Below are positions 1 through 8,804 of a stretch of DNA of 64,000 nt, one piece after another (the stretch's first letter is position 1; each line of letters begins with the position of its first letter). A program made the translations under genes and the position numbers. The notes beneath the pieces were generated by a model. The model was not told where the DNA came from, ran no database searches, and saw only the letters and a list, made by a program, of their open reading frames with translations. Origin of the DNA: Halococcus agarilyticus (GTDB taxonomy: Archaea > Halobacteriota > Halobacteria > Halobacteriales > Halococcaceae); assembly GCF_000334895.1 (NCBI RefSeq), contig NZ_BAFM01000002.1, forward strand, positions 62,001 through 126,000, read 5' to 3'.

Positions 1-2552
1 ACCGCGTCGCCGTCGAGCGTGACCGCCTCACCCTCGATGTCGAGTTCGATCGTGCCGTTCTCGTTCCTCTGGCGTTCGATTGCAGCAGGGTCGGCGGCTT
101 CGAGTGCGCCCACGACCGCACCCGCTCGATCGCGGAACTCGGGGCCGATCGTGCTGTGGTCGGGATCGACGCCGACGGCGACCATCTCGACGTCCGGCTC
201 GCCTGTCTCGATCTTCACCGGGGCGTTCACCGTCGCACTCAGGTCGCCGGTGTCGAGTTCGGCGATCCCGTCGGCGTAGACCTCGATCCGGTCGAGATCG
301 GCGTTGAGCGCCATTCCCTCGTCGGACTTCCACGCCCGGACCGCGCTCGCGACCGCGGCGATGCGTTCGCCGCGCGCCTCCGCGGCGTCGTCGGCGACGT
401 CGAGCGCGGGCCACGCGGCAGCGTGGACGCTGCCCGACGGGTCGGGCAGGTGGTGGTACGCCTCCTCGACGAGGAACGGCGAGAACGGCGCGAGCATCCG
501 GAGCGACGCCGAGAGCGTCGCCGAGAGCGCGTGGCGTGCGGCGTCGCGCTCGGCGTCGCTGCCCTCGTAGAGGCGGCCCTTGATGAGTTCGACGTAGTCG
601 TCGGCGAGGTCGTGCCAGACGAACTCCCGGAGCTTCCGGAGCGCGCGATCGAAGCGGTACTCGTCCATGTCGGCGGCGACCTCGTCGGCGACCCGCGCGC
701 ACCGCGAGAGGATCCAGCGGTCGGCGTCGGTGGCAGCCTCGTCGATCGCCCCCCCGTCGGCGGCCGTTGCAGCGGCGGTTTCGGCGTCGAGATGCCCGCT
801 CGCGAAGCGCGTGATGTTCCAGAGCTTCGTCAGGAAGCGCGACGCGCTCGTGACCTCCTTCGGCTGGAACTGGATGTCGCTCCCCGGCTGGCCGCCGAGG
901 GCGAGCGCCTGTCGAAAGGCGTCGGCGGAGTGCTCCTCGACGACCTCCTCGGGGGCGACCGAGTTGTCCTTCGACTTGCTCATCTTGTTGCCGTCAGCGC
1001 CCAGCACCATCCCGTTGATGAGCGCCTCGTCCCACGGTTTCTGGTCTTCGAGCGCGGCCGTTCGCAGGAGCGTGTAGAACGCCCACGTCCGGATGATCTC
1101 GTGGCCCTGCTCGCGGAGCTGCACGGGAGTGAAGTCGGCCTCGGGCCAGCCAGCGACGTGGAGCGCCGAGATCGACGAGTCCATCCAGGTGTCCATCACG
1201 TCGGTCTCGCCGGTCCACGCGTCCGCGCCGCAGTCGGGACAGTCACTTTGGGGTTCGTCCTCGGTCGGATCGGCCGGGAGCTCGTCCAGCTCGGCGACGT
1301 GCCAGTGGCCGCACTCCTCGCACGACCACGCCGGAATCGGGGTGGCGAACACGCGCTGGCGCGAAATCACCCAGTCCCACTCCATTCCCTCGGTCCACTC
1401 CTTGAGGCGGCCGTACATATGCTCGGGAATCCAGTCGACCTCCCGGGCTTTATCGAGGATTTCGTTCTGATCGACCCGGACGAACCACTGCTCCTTCGAG
1501 AGGATCTCGATCGGCGTGTCACACCGCCAGCACGCCCCGACCGACTGCTCGATCGGTTCCTCGTCCTGAAGGTACCCCTCCTTCTGGAGCGCGGTGCTGA
1601 TCTCCTCTTTGGCGTCGTCGATCGCGAGCCCGCCGAACTCCGGGACGCTCTCGTCGAGTCGGCCGTCCTCGGTCACGACGGCCCGAAGGTCGAGGTCGTA
1701 CTCCGCCCACCAGTCGACGTCCTGCTTGTCGCCGAAGGTGCAGATCATCACCGCGCCGGTGCCGAAGTCGCCGTCGACGTCCTCGCTCGCGACGAGTTCG
1801 ACCTCGTGGCCGAACAGCGGGACCTCGAAGGTGTCGCCAACCCGGCCCGCGTAGCGCTCGTCGTCGGGGTCGACCGCCATCCCGACGCAGGCCGCGAGCA
1901 GTTCGGGGCGGGTGGTGGCGATCTCGATCGCGTCGTTGTCGACACCCGGGAATCGGACCGTCGAGAGCGTTCCCTCGGCATCGACGTTCTCGACTTCGGC
2001 GTCGGCGATCGCGGTCTCACACCGCGGACACCAGTTCACGGGATGCTCGTCGCGGTGGACGTAGCCATTACTATGCATCTCGACGAACGAACGCTGGGTC
2101 TTCGCCCAGTACTCGGGGTCCATCGTGCGGTACTCCTGGGACCAGTCCTGGGAGAAGCCGAGCCACTGCATCGTCCCCTTCATCCCGTCGATCTTCCGTT
2201 CGGTGTGCTCGACGCACAGCTCCCGGAACTCCTCGCGCGGCACGTCCGTCCGCCGGATGTCGTGGTTCTCCTCGACTTTGACCTCCGTCGGGAGGCCGTG
2301 ACAGTCCCATCCCTGCGGGAAGGAGACGTTCTTGCCCTGCATTCGGTGGTAGCGCGCGGCGAAGTCCATGTAACTCCAGCCGAGCGCGTGCCCGATGTGG
2401 AGGTCGCCCGTCGGGTAGGGCGGGGGGGTGTCGATGACGTACTCGGTTGCGCCGTCGTCGTCATCGTAGCGGTACAGGTCGGACTCGTGCCACTCCTCGC
2501 GCCACTTGGCTTCGAGCGCGTCGGGATCGTAGGTTTCAGCTAGCTCTGTCAT
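1..2552 (-). CDS. valS: Valyl-tRNA synthetase, 3'-truncated by window edge
   Basis: Cytoplasmic class I aminoacyl-tRNA synthetase that charges tRNA-Val. The 850 codons present are the N-terminal and central parts; the C-terminal end of the anticodon-binding region lies before position 1. Translation from the ATG at 2552 gives the HIGH signature (HIGH, residues 52-55) and the KMSKS loop (residues 523-527, bases 972-986), both intact. Several CxxC pairs in the middle match zinc-binding insertions of archaeal ValRS. The opposite strand is also open for about 795 codons, but that is a GC-skew shadow. No obvious TATA box was found at the expected spacing. Confidence 0.97.
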   Translation of the reverse strand, partial: MTELAETYDPDALEAKWREEWHESDLYRYDDDDGATEYVIDTPPPYPTGDLHIGHALGWSYMDFAARYHRMQGKNVSFPQGWDCHGLPTEVKVEENHDIRRTDVPREEFRELCVEHTERKIDGMKGTMQWLGFSQDWSQEYRTMDPEYWAKTQRSFVEMHSNGYVHRDEHPVNWCPRCETAIADAEVENVDAEGTLSTVRFPGVDNDAIEIATTRPELLAACVGMAVDPDDERYAGRVGDTFEVPLFGHEVELVASEDVDGDFGTGAVMICTFGDKQDVDWWAEYDLDLRAVVTEDGRLDESVPEFGGLAIDDAKEEISTALQKEGYLQDEEPIEQSVGACWRCDTPIEILSKEQWFVRVDQNEILDKAREVDWIPEHMYGRLKEWTEGMEWDWVISRQRVFATPIPAWSCEECGHWHVAELDELPADPTEDEPQSDCPDCGADAWTGETDVMDTWMDSSISALHVAGWPEADFTPVQLREQGHEIIRTWAFYTLLRTAALEDQKPWDEALINGMVLGADGNKMSKSKDNSVAPEEVVEEHSADAFRQALALGGQPGSDIQFQPKEVTSASRFLTKLWNITRFASGHLDAETAAATAADGGAIDEAATDADRWILSRCARVADEVAADMDEYRFDRALRKLREFVWHDLADDYVELIKGRLYEGSDAERDAARHALSATLSASLRMLAPFSPFLVEEAYHHLPDPSGSVHAAAWPALDVADDAAEARGERIAAVASAVRAWKSDEGMALNADLDRIEVYADGIAELDTGDLSATVNAPVKIETGEPDVEMVAVGVDPDHSTIGPEFRDRAGAVVGALEAADPAAIERQRNENGTIELDIEGEAVTLDGDA

Positions 2553-2797
2553 GGGTCGTCTTTTCCGAATGCCTGCGGCTGGGTGAGTAACGGTGCCGAG
2601 AACGTGCAAGTCGGTGGTTCAGCGACGTACTACCGACGACATCACGCTCATGGCACCACTCATGCGAGTCCGTCTGATAAACGTTCGTGTTGGGCGACAC
2701 CGCTCCGATGTGCTCGTGAACGCTCGACGACTGCCGGCGCTCGTGTCGAGAGAGTGAGGGGCGTCAACGATTAGTACGCCAAGCGCTACCACTATTC

Positions 2798-3100
2798 ATG
2801 AACCTCCTGTTCCGCGTGCTGGTCGGCGCGTTCGTCTGCGTCGCGCCGACGGCGCTGTTCCTCGGCCTCTGGCACGGCCTTCAGCGGATGCAAGACGGCG
2901 AACTCGTCGAGCGGGTCGCGAGGAATCAGGGGGCGACCGTCGAGGATCTCGTGCCGGGCACGCAGTCGAGCGGGGAACACGACCTCGATTCGCGCGAGCG
3001 CCGCGCGCTGGAGCGGTCGCTCGCCGAGGGAACGTCGCCGTCGGTCGGGTCGCCCGCGAGTGACGAACGCCGGTCGAACCGCGGGCGAAATCCACCCTGA
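2798..3100 (+). CDS. Small haloarchaeal membrane protein
   Basis: A 100-residue protein of unknown function. It has one hydrophobic segment at about residues 4-25 followed by a charged, Arg/Glu-rich tail that is probably cytoplasmic. The helix-plus-acidic-tail layout and the position of the ATG suggest a real gene. It ends 44 nt before the 6-phosphogluconate dehydrogenase gene on the same strand, so co-transcription is possible. I do not recognise a named domain. Confidence 0.6.
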   Translation: MNLLFRVLVGAFVCVAPTALFLGLWHGLQRMQDGELVERVARNQGATVEDLVPGTQSSGEHDLDSRERRALERSLAEGTSPSVGSPASDERRSNRGRNPP

Positions 3101-3144
3101 CGCACAACCACAACCCCTACCTGCGCGCCCGCGGAGGGGCGGGT

Positions 3145-4041
3145 ATGCAACTGGGCGTCGTCGGACTCGGGCGGATGGGACGGATCGTGACCGAGCGCGT
3201 GCTCGCTGCGGGCCACGACGTGGTCGCCTTCGACGTGAACGAGGAGGCTGTCGCGACCGCCACAGCGGCGGGAGCCGAGCCGGCCGACTCCATCGGGGAC
3301 CTCGCCGACCGACTCGGGAGCGAGAAGCGGATCTGGCTGATGGTGCCCGCGGGCGACGCCATCGACGCCGCGCTCGGCGATCTCGAAACCCATCTCGACG
3401 AGGACGACGTGGTGATCGACGGTGGCAACTCACACTTCGAGGAATCTGTGCGGCGGGCCGACGCGACGCCGGCGGCGTACCTCGACTGTGGGACATCCGG
3501 GGGTCCCGCTGGCGCGGAACTCGGTTTCTCGCTGATGATCGGCGGGCCCGGATGGGCCTACGACGAGCTGACTCCGGTGTTCGACGCCGTGGCGACCGGG
3601 CCCGCAGGACACGCGAGGATGGGGCCCGCAGGTTCGGGCCACTACGTCAAGATGGTCCACAACGGCGTGGAGTACGCGCTGATGGAGGCCTACGGTGAGG
3701 GGTTCGAACTCCTCCACGACGGGCGGTACGATCTCGACCTCGAATCGGTCGCCCGGACCTGGAACAACGGCGCAGTCATCCGGTCGTGGCTGCTCGAACT
3801 CTGTGAGGAGGCGTTCCGCGAGGAGGGCGGTGATCTGGGGAGTGTGGCCGACCGCGTTGCGGGCGGTTCGACGGGAACGTGGACCGTCGAGGAGGCGCTC
3901 GCTCAGGAGATTCCGGTACCGCTGATCTACACCGCGCTCGCCGAGCGGTTCGGCTCGCGGGCCGACGAGGGTCGGTTCGCGCGGCGGCTCGCCAACCGTC
4001 TGCGATACGGGTTCGGTCGCCACGAGGTCGCCAGGCGGTAG
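3145..4041 (+). CDS. gnd: 6-phosphogluconate dehydrogenase (decarboxylating), short GndA type
   Basis: Oxidises 6-phosphogluconate to ribulose 5-phosphate with loss of CO2, supplying pentoses and reduced cofactor in the haloarchaeal oxidative pentose phosphate pathway. The 298-residue protein starts with a dinucleotide-binding GLGRMG loop (residues 7-12). It then has the DGGNS substrate segment, the SGGPAGAELG block and a KMVHNG stretch carrying the catalytic lysine. The length matches the short, usually NAD-linked GndA/YqeC branch rather than the 470-residue enzymes; cofactor choice is inferred from the family. A GT-rich repeat begins two bases after the stop codon. Confidence 0.93.
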   Translation: MQLGVVGLGRMGRIVTERVLAAGHDVVAFDVNEEAVATATAAGAEPADSIGDLADRLGSEKRIWLMVPAGDAIDAALGDLETHLDEDDVVIDGGNSHFEESVRRADATPAAYLDCGTSGGPAGAELGFSLMIGGPGWAYDELTPVFDAVATGPAGHARMGPAGSGHYVKMVHNGVEYALMEAYGEGFELLHDGRYDLDLESVARTWNNGAVIRSWLLELCEEAFREEGGDLGSVADRVAGGSTGTWTVEEALAQEIPVPLIYTALAERFGSRADEGRFARRLANRLRYGFGRHEVARR

Positions 4042-4043
4042 AC

Positions 4044-4137
4044 GGTCGCGGTGCAGTGGTGGTTGCGGTGTGGTGGCGGTGGCGGTTGCGGTGCAGTGGT
4101 GGTTGCGGTGGCGGTGGCGGTGGCGGTTGCGGTGCCT
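4044..4137 (+). repeat. GGTGG/GCGGT-rich simple repeat
   Basis: Degenerate G/T-rich tract directly after gnd. A 23-nt segment recurs at 4048-4070 and 4088-4110, followed by several GGTGGC triplet-like units. It has many G-runs of two and could form G-quadruplex-like structure. It abuts the dispersed repeat element that begins at 4136; similar tracts lie beside the copies near 33.5 and 36.9 kb. Confidence 0.75.
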
Positions 4138-4313
4138 GGCGGATGAAGGGCGAGGCGCGCGAGCGAACGGAGTGAGCGCGCGCCGTCGTTCCGCTTCGCT
4201 CCACGACGAGCCTCACGCTCGTTCCACTCGCGTGAGACGCCGAGGGCTTCGGCGTGCTGTGTGGTTGCGGAGGTGTTGGTGATCGACCGCGAGCGAACGC
4301 AGTGAGCGAGCGG
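4136..4313 (+). repeat. Dispersed intergenic element, copy D (diverged)
   Basis: This shares, in order, blocks of the element whose best copies are at 33292-33473 and 36992-37174: a CTGGCGGATGAAGGGCGAGG block, a CGAGGGCTTCGGCG block, GTGCTGTG, CGCGAGCGAACG and GTGAGCGAGCGGG. Between the blocks it is filled by other hairpins, including one with stem 4212-4218/4230-4236 and an 11-nt loop. It occupies most of the gene-free 4042-4530 interval, which otherwise holds more hairpins (stems 4331-4338/4358-4365, and CTTCCG-type at 4370-4388) and no supportable gene. Confidence 0.6.
4212..4236. repeat. Hairpin with conserved 11-nt loop
   Basis: Perfect 7-bp stem (4212-4218 with 4230-4236) around an 11-nt loop. 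On the minus strand the loop reads GAGTGGAACGA, fitting the loop consensus GARYGRARYGA seen at several other sites in this window with unrelated stems. Confidence 0.7.
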
Positions 4314-4502
4314 GCCGACGACTGACCGGAGTTCTCGTGAGCGACCGTAGGGAGCGAACGAGAGCACGGAAGAGCTTCGCTCTTCCGGAGGGAAGGAGGA
4401 GGCTTTTGATCCACGTTTTGCCAGCGAGCGAGTCGGCGAAGCCGATGAGCGAGCGCAGCAAAAGGTGGGCAGGCGAAAAGGTGGGTGGGGAGACCGATAG
4501 CT

Positions 4503-4511
4503 AGTTAAACG
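4503..4511 (+). promoter_or_regulatory. TATA-like box of the ferredoxin gene
   Basis: An AGTTAAAC sequence centred about 24 nt before the ATG at 4531, the spacing expected for a leaderless or near-leaderless haloarchaeal transcript. It stands out against the GC-rich surroundings. Confidence 0.5.
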
Positions 4512-4530
4512 GCGATTCCATAGCGCGGTC

Positions 4531-5115
4531 ATGGTCGAGGTGATCGGTCTCTCCATTGGGCTTTTGGCTGTGCTCGTCATGGTCGCACTACATTTCTCGC
4601 CAGGCACCGAACGGATCATCCCGGACGACATCTCCCAGGACGTGCTCGAACACCGTGCCGAGAGCGTCCCAGAGACCGACTTCCCCGAGCCGATGAACCG
4701 ATCGATCGGCGGCGGGGCCGCCCCGGCCGGCGCGGTCGGCGGTGGCGGCGAGGCGGAGGGCGAGCTCGCGGAGGGTGAAGCCGAAGCGGAGGAGCCGAGT
4801 CCGGCCGAGATTCCCGACGACGAGGCCGAGAGCTTCGAGGTCGAGTACGTGAAGGAGGGCGAGACGATCGAGGTCAAGGAGAACGAGACCCTCCTCGACG
4901 CCGGCGAGGACGAGGGCTGGGACCTGCCCTACGCCTGCCGACAGGGCCAGTGTGTCTCGTGTGGCGGCCAGGTCACGGACGGTCCCTCCGAGGACTATCT
5001 GGTCCACGACGGTCAGGAGATGCTCGACGAGAACGAACTCGGCGACGGCTACACGCTGACCTGCGTCGCGTACCCCACTGCCGACCTCTCGCTCGAAACC
5101 AGCGAGACACCCTGA
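4531..5115 (+). CDS. Membrane-anchored plant-type 2Fe-2S ferredoxin
   Basis: A 194-residue electron carrier. Residues 4-22 form a single hydrophobic anchor. Residues 55-100 are a low-complexity Gly/Ala then Glu/Pro linker, and residues 101-190 are a chloroplast-type ferredoxin domain. The cluster ligands are visible as Cys136, Cys141 and Cys144 (CxxxxCxxC) plus Cys178. Unlike the soluble halophilic ferredoxins of about 128 residues, this one should be tethered to the membrane with its cluster on a flexible acidic arm. Its redox partner is not evident from neighbours, which are tRNA-Arg downstream and non-coding repeats upstream. Confidence 0.9.
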   Translation: MVEVIGLSIGLLAVLVMVALHFSPGTERIIPDDISQDVLEHRAESVPETDFPEPMNRSIGGGAAPAGAVGGGGEAEGELAEGEAEAEEPSPAEIPDDEAESFEVEYVKEGETIEVKENETLLDAGEDEGWDLPYACRQGQCVSCGGQVTDGPSEDYLVHDGQEMLDENELGDGYTLTCVAYPTADLSLETSETP

Positions 5116-5139
5116 CCGACGCGAGCGACTTTCACAACG

Positions 5140-5147
5140 ACTATACC
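5140..5147 (+). promoter_or_regulatory. TATA-like box of tRNA-Arg
   Basis: ACTATACC centred about 28 nt before the first base of the mature tRNA at 5172. It lies just downstream of the ferredoxin stop codon. Confidence 0.55.
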
Positions 5148-5171
5148 GGTATCGTGGTTAGCGATGATCGT

Positions 5172-5244
5172 GGGCGCGTAGCTCAGTGGATAGAGTTCTT
5201 GGTTCCGGACCAAGACGTCGCGGGTTCAAATCCCGTCGCGCCCG
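5172..5244 (+). tRNA. tRNA-Arg (anticodon CCG)
   Basis: A 73-nt cloverleaf with no intron. The 7-bp acceptor stem GGGCGCG pairs with CGCGCCC, and the discriminator base is G at 5244. The anticodon stem CTTGG/CCAAG holds the loop TTCCGGA, so the anticodon is CCG (Arg, codon CGG). The T-arm is GCGGG/CCCGT with loop TTCAAAT. The CCA end is not encoded. Its last 22 nt are repeated exactly at 5400-5421. Confidence 0.97.
5223..5244 (+). repeat. Attachment-like repeat, left copy (tRNA-Arg 3' end)
   Basis: The final 22 nt of tRNA-Arg (T-loop through discriminator) recur perfectly at 5400-5421, 177 nt away in the same orientation. Direct repeats of a tRNA 3' end are the usual scar of tyrosine-recombinase integration. 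No integrase lies nearby, so any element has been lost or this is a remnant. Confidence 0.6.
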
Positions 5245-5322
5245 CTTCGTTTGCGACGAACGGACGTGAGGAGCAACGCGAGGACCGCGCTGGATTTGAA
5301 TCAGGAAGTGAAGCGAGCGGCG

Positions 5323-5349
5323 GGAGGCGCGAGCGAGGCGAGCGCCTCC
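5323..5349. repeat. Hairpin with conserved 11-nt loop
   Basis: Perfect 8-bp stem (GGAGGCGC with GCGCCTCC) around the loop GAGCGAGGCGA. A weaker relative with a 5-bp stem and loop GAGCAAGGCGA follows at 5357-5377. It lies between the two copies of the tRNA-Arg 3' end. Confidence 0.75.
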
Positions 5350-5399
5350 GAAGCGAACGGCGAGCAAGGCGAGCCGTGAGCAGCGGGCGAAACGACCGT

Positions 5400-5421
5400 G
5401 GTTCAAATCCCGTCGCGCCCG
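5400..5421 (+). repeat. Attachment-like repeat, right copy
   Basis: Exact 22-nt duplicate of the tRNA-Arg 3' end. No other tRNA arms precede it, so it is not a second tRNA gene. A T-run follows six bases later. Confidence 0.65.
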
Positions 5422-5425
5422 AGTA

Positions 5426-5434
5426 CCTTTTTAC
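5426..5434 (+). terminator. T-run, possible archaeal terminator
   Basis: Five consecutive T residues (5428-5432) after the duplicated tRNA end. Short T-runs terminate archaeal transcription. If the duplication moved the original 3' flank of the tRNA, this would be its terminator. Confidence 0.35.
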
Positions 5435-5588
5435 TTCGTCGGGTGCGCTCGCTCGTTTCACTCGCTCGCCCACCACTCTCTGCTCACGGGCGGCGCGAGG
5501 CGGCTTCGCCGCCTCGAACTCGCGGCGCGTAGCGCCGCACATGGCCCGTTCGCACGGTACGAGGGACGCGGAGCGTCCCTCGCTCCTC

Positions 5589-5723
5589 GCAAAAAACTAC
5601 GCTGAAAACTTCCCGCTCGTTCGCTCCCTACGGTCGCTCACTCACGATACAGTTGCTTGCCCGCCGCAACCGCACCGCCGAAGCCCTCGGCCCGCCCCGC
5701 GGGCCTCGCCCTTCATCCGCCAG
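5589..5723 (-). repeat. Dispersed intergenic element, copy C (diverged)
   Basis: Same block order as the 33292-33473 copy: GCAAAAAACT, a CCCGCTCGTTCGCTC/CTACGG block, CACCGCCGAAGCCCTCGGCCCG, then GGGCCTCGCCCTTCATCCGCCAG. The middle has diverged. It lies opposite in orientation to copy D, so the two bracket the ferredoxin-tRNA segment. Confidence 0.6.
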
Positions 5724-5861
5724 GAAAACAAAGCTCTCGTAGGCCTTGCTCCGTGGTTCGAAACACGTAGGTCGTCTTTCGTCACTACAACACGACTTTC
5801 CCGTTTCGAGTGACTCCGTTCACCAAGGCATCAGGCACCGCCGCCGAATCGCGCTGCGAAC

Positions 5862-7787
5862 TCAGTCGAGAAACGCCGGCGCGGTCAGCTTCTCGTCGCG
5901 CTCGGCTTCGAGCGCCGCCCGGAACTCGTCGAGTTCGACGCCGTCACGCTCACGTTCCTCGCGATCACGCACCGAGACGGTGCCCGCCTCCGCCTCGGTG
6001 TCGCCGACGATCAGCATGTACGGCACCCGGTCGTCGTGGCCCGCCCGGATCTTCCGCCCGACCGTCCACGAGCGGGTTTCGACCTCGGTCCGGAACCCGT
6101 CGAGTTCTGCGGCGACCGACTCGGCGTACTCGAGGTTGTCGTCGCTCACCGGCAGCACGCGGACCTGTTCGGGCGCGAGCCAGAGCGGGAAGTTACCCTT
6201 GTAGTGTTCGATCAAAACACCCATGAACCGCTCGAAGCTCCCCAACAGCGCGCGGTGGATCGTCACCGGGCGGTGCTCCTCGTTGTCCTCGCCGACGTAG
6301 GCCAGATCAAGGCGCTCGGGGATGTTGAAGTCTACCTGTACCGTTCCGATCGTCCACTCGCGATCGAGTGCGTCTCGGGCGTCGAGACCGATCTTCGGTC
6401 CGTAGAAGGCCGCCTCACCGTCCTCGATTTCGTAGTCGAGACCTTCGGCTTCGAGTGCATCCACCAGTGCGTCGGTGGCCTGGTCCCAGATCTCGTCACT
6501 CCCGATGGCGTTGTCACCCTGGGTTTCGAGTTTGTAGAGCACTTCGAGGTCGAACTGGCTGTAGATCTCCTCGATCACCCGGAGGGTCTGGGTGATCTCG
6601 TCTTCGAGTTGGTCGGGACGAACGAACGCGTGGCCGTCGTCCTGGGTCATACCCCTGACCCGGAGCATCCCCGAGAGTTCGCCCGACTGCTCGTTGCGAT
6701 AGACGGTACCGAACTCCGAGTACCGCATCGGGAGGTCACGGTACGACCACCGCTCGCGGTCGTAGAGATGGGCGTGGTTCGCGCAGTTCATCGGTTTCAG
6801 GCCGTACTCGAAGTCGTCCTGCTCCCACGCGAACATCTCGCCCTCGGCCGTGAAGTTGTCGTAGTGCCCCGTCGGTTTCCAGATCTCAGTCTTGTTGAGC
6901 TCGGGCGTCCAGACCTCCTCATACCCGAGTTCGTCGTTCATCTCTCTGATGTACTCCTCCAGCTCGCGGCGGATCGTCATTCCGTTAGGATGGTAGTGGA
7001 CGCTGCCTGGCGAGTGGTCGGGCACGCTGAAGAGATCCATCTCCTGACCGATCTTGCGGTGGTCGCGTTCCTTTGCCTCCTCTCGCCGGTCGAGGAACGC
7101 CTCCAAGTCGTCCTCGCTCGGGAAGGCCGTCCCGTAGACCCGCGTGAGCGATTCGTTGTCCTCCTCGCCGCGCCAGTACGCCGCGGAGGTTTCGAGCAGC
7201 GCGAACCCGCCGATCTCGCCGGTCGAGTCGATGTGTGGTCCCTGACAGAGATCGAAGAAGTCACCCTGTTCGTAGAAACTCACGGGGTCCTCGCCCGCCG
7301 CCTCCGCTTCGAGGATGTCGCGCTTGAACCGATTGTCGGCGTAGATCTCGAAGGCTTCATCCCTGGGATATTCGATCCGTTCGATCGGGAGGTCCGCGTC
7401 GATGATGGTCTGGGCCTCCTCGGCGATCGCCGCCAGGTCCTCGCTGTCGAGATCGACGTTCGCGATATCGTAGTAGAATCCCTCGTCGGTCCACGGCCCG
7501 ATGGTGAGCTTCGCCTCCGGATGGAGCCGTCCGAGTGCCTGGGCGAAGACGTGAGCCGCTGAGTGCCGGAGCACGTCGAGATACTCCGCCGAGTCCTCGG
7601 TGACGATCTCCAATCGACTGTCCTCGGTGATCGGTTCGGCGGCGGCGACGAGATCGCCGTCCACGACCCCGGCGATCGTGTCGTTCCCGAGCCCCGGGCC
7701 GATCTCGTAGGCCACGTCCTCGACCGTCGAACCGGGCTCCATCGGGAGTTCGGAACCGTCCGGCAGCGTCACGACGACATCGCTCAT
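5862..7787 (-). CDS. thrS: Threonyl-tRNA synthetase, bacterial-type architecture
   Basis: Class II synthetase that charges tRNA-Thr, 641 residues. A TGS domain fills residues 1-62. The editing (SAD) domain follows, with its HSAAH zinc/editing motif at 75-79, and then the class II catalytic core and C-terminal anticodon-binding domain. This bacterial-type N-terminus is typical of haloarchaea; many other archaea have a different, DTD-like editing domain. The ATG at 7787 was preferred over an upstream in-frame extension of 107 codons, because it starts the TGS domain exactly and lies 27 nt from a TATA-like box. Confidence 0.97.
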   Translation of the reverse strand: MSDVVVTLPDGSELPMEPGSTVEDVAYEIGPGLGNDTIAGVVDGDLVAAAEPITEDSRLEIVTEDSAEYLDVLRHSAAHVFAQALGRLHPEAKLTIGPWTDEGFYYDIANVDLDSEDLAAIAEEAQTIIDADLPIERIEYPRDEAFEIYADNRFKRDILEAEAAGEDPVSFYEQGDFFDLCQGPHIDSTGEIGGFALLETSAAYWRGEEDNESLTRVYGTAFPSEDDLEAFLDRREEAKERDHRKIGQEMDLFSVPDHSPGSVHYHPNGMTIRRELEEYIREMNDELGYEEVWTPELNKTEIWKPTGHYDNFTAEGEMFAWEQDDFEYGLKPMNCANHAHLYDRERWSYRDLPMRYSEFGTVYRNEQSGELSGMLRVRGMTQDDGHAFVRPDQLEDEITQTLRVIEEIYSQFDLEVLYKLETQGDNAIGSDEIWDQATDALVDALEAEGLDYEIEDGEAAFYGPKIGLDARDALDREWTIGTVQVDFNIPERLDLAYVGEDNEEHRPVTIHRALLGSFERFMGVLIEHYKGNFPLWLAPEQVRVLPVSDDNLEYAESVAAELDGFRTEVETRSWTVGRKIRAGHDDRVPYMLIVGDTEAEAGTVSVRDREERERDGVELDEFRAALEAERDEKLTAPAFLD

Positions 7788-7810
7788 GGGTTGGGTAGGT
7801 GCCACGCCCG

Positions 7811-7818
7811 GGATAAGC
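7811..7818 (-). promoter_or_regulatory. TATA-like box of thrS
   Basis: GCTTATCC on the minus strand, centred 27 nt from the ATG at 7787, consistent with a leaderless transcript. It supports the short start of thrS. Confidence 0.6.
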
Positions 7819-7953
7819 CTGTTGAGACGACCGAACCCCGACGCCGGCTGCTGCCCTCGGTGTCGATGGGCAGAGCCGGCACCCGCAGAACAGACTCGGT
7901 CGCCACGTCGTGTTCGGGGGTCGTGACGCTGGTGTCGTGCGCGAGGCGACCGC

Positions 7954-8304
7954 TCAGACTGCCGTTCCCGACAGGCGGAGCAGCTGGGCGGCGCGGTCCG
8001 CCGTGGCGAGCAACACCTCCTGAAGGGTGGGGGGCGCGTCGATCCGGAGCTCCGCGAGCACCGACTCCGGCAGCCACAGCGTGTCCTCGGGCACGCCATC
8101 GTCCCCACCGACCGCGAGGTGGCTGGTCGAGACCTTCATCACGAGCGGGAGATCGGTGCGCTCGATCCCTTCGCCCTCGGCGTACAGCGCCGCGTTGAGC
8201 CGCTCGTGAGTCGCCCGCTGGATGAGCGCGCGCGACCCGTCGCGTGGGTGGGGTTCGATGGAGAGCCGACCAAGGTAGTAGCCGCGCGAGAACCGTTCGA
8301 ACAT
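7954..8304 (-). CDS. Haloarchaeal protein, DUF5802-like
   Basis: A 116-residue soluble protein starting [14 protein letters not shown]. The start resembles what I recall of the haloarchaeal family DUF5802; the family name is from memory and uncertain. The first 25 residues are aromatic and basic, followed by a small alpha/beta-looking domain. An in-frame ATG five codons upstream (8319) is possible, but a TTATTA box at 8335-8340 places the transcription start near 8310, which favours 8304. No function can be assigned. Confidence 0.65.
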   Translation of the reverse strand: MFERFSRGYYLGRLSIEPHPRDGSRALIQRATHERLNAALYAEGEGIERTDLPLVMKVSTSHLAVGGDDGVPEDTLWLPESVLAELRIDAPPTLQEVLLATADRAAQLLRLSGTAV

Positions 8305-8392
8305 GCTATCCGTTTGCATGTACCACGCTGTCGGTAATAAGCCTTCCCCGGCAGCGGTCGGCGGATCCGGCAACCGCGGCGGTGTCGGTTCG

Positions 8393-8536
8393 TTACTGGG
8401 ATCCCCAATCCGAGATGCCGATCACCACGTCACACTCCGGACACGTCCAGACTTTGGGAGTGCTCGCCGCACTCGCCTGTTCGAGTCGTTCGGCCCACGC
8501 CGTGATATCGGCCTCGCAGTTGGGGCACAGTGCCAT
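8393..8536 (-). CDS. Small CPxC zinc-ribbon protein
   Basis: A 47-residue protein with two cysteine knuckles, CPNC near residue 4 and CPEC near residue 34, which should bind one zinc ion. Haloarchaea carry many such micro-zinc-finger proteins (under 70 residues), most of unknown role. An upstream in-frame start would add 25 residues without a recognisable motif, so the ATG at 8536 is preferred. Confidence 0.6.
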   Translation of the reverse strand: MALCPNCEADITAWAERLEQASAASTPKVWTCPECDVVIGISDWGSQ

Positions 8537-8773
8537 GACTCGCGATACCACGTGTCGACACTTGTAGGTTCGGGCCCCTGCGGTTTTCACCGTCGGTTCG
8601 TGCCGGAGCACGCGGAGCCACCGTGAACGCGCTTCGCCGGAACGTCGAATCGCGCTGGGACGAGCGAAGTGCTCACGCCACCGAATGAACGATCTCCGTC
8701 GTTCTGGTACAGTCGTTTCGCGGTGGTGCAGACGGTGTGAGGCTGTTACTGAACGGAGCGAACGGCCGTCGGG

Positions 8774-8782
8774 CTTTTATCC
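8774..8782 (+). promoter_or_regulatory. TATA-like box deciding a GTG start
   Basis: CTTTTATCC centred 27 nt before the GTG at 8805. It argues for leaderless initiation at that GTG and against the longer reading frame starting at 8685. Confidence 0.6.
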
Positions 8783-8804
8783 CGGTCCGCCGAACGGATG
8801 CGTA

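Larger units (their letters stand above)
5245..5861. other. Gene-free interval between tRNA-Arg and thrS
   Basis: About 617 nt with no supportable gene. In order it holds two hairpins of the 11-nt-loop family (5323-5349 and 5357-5377), the duplicated tRNA 3' end (5400-5421), a T-run, GC-rich palindromes near 5495-5513 and 5561-5581, and a diverged copy of the dispersed element (5589-5723). The last 130 nt before thrS show nothing recognisable. Confidence 0.7.

Noticed and set aside
156-2543. Open frame of 795 codons on the plus strand
   Set aside because: Antisense to valyl-tRNA synthetase, which has intact HIGH and KMSKS motifs. The plus-strand product shows no family features.
5400-5421. 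Possible second tRNA gene
   Set aside because: Only the T-loop-to-discriminator portion is present; no D-arm, anticodon arm or 5' acceptor strand precedes it.
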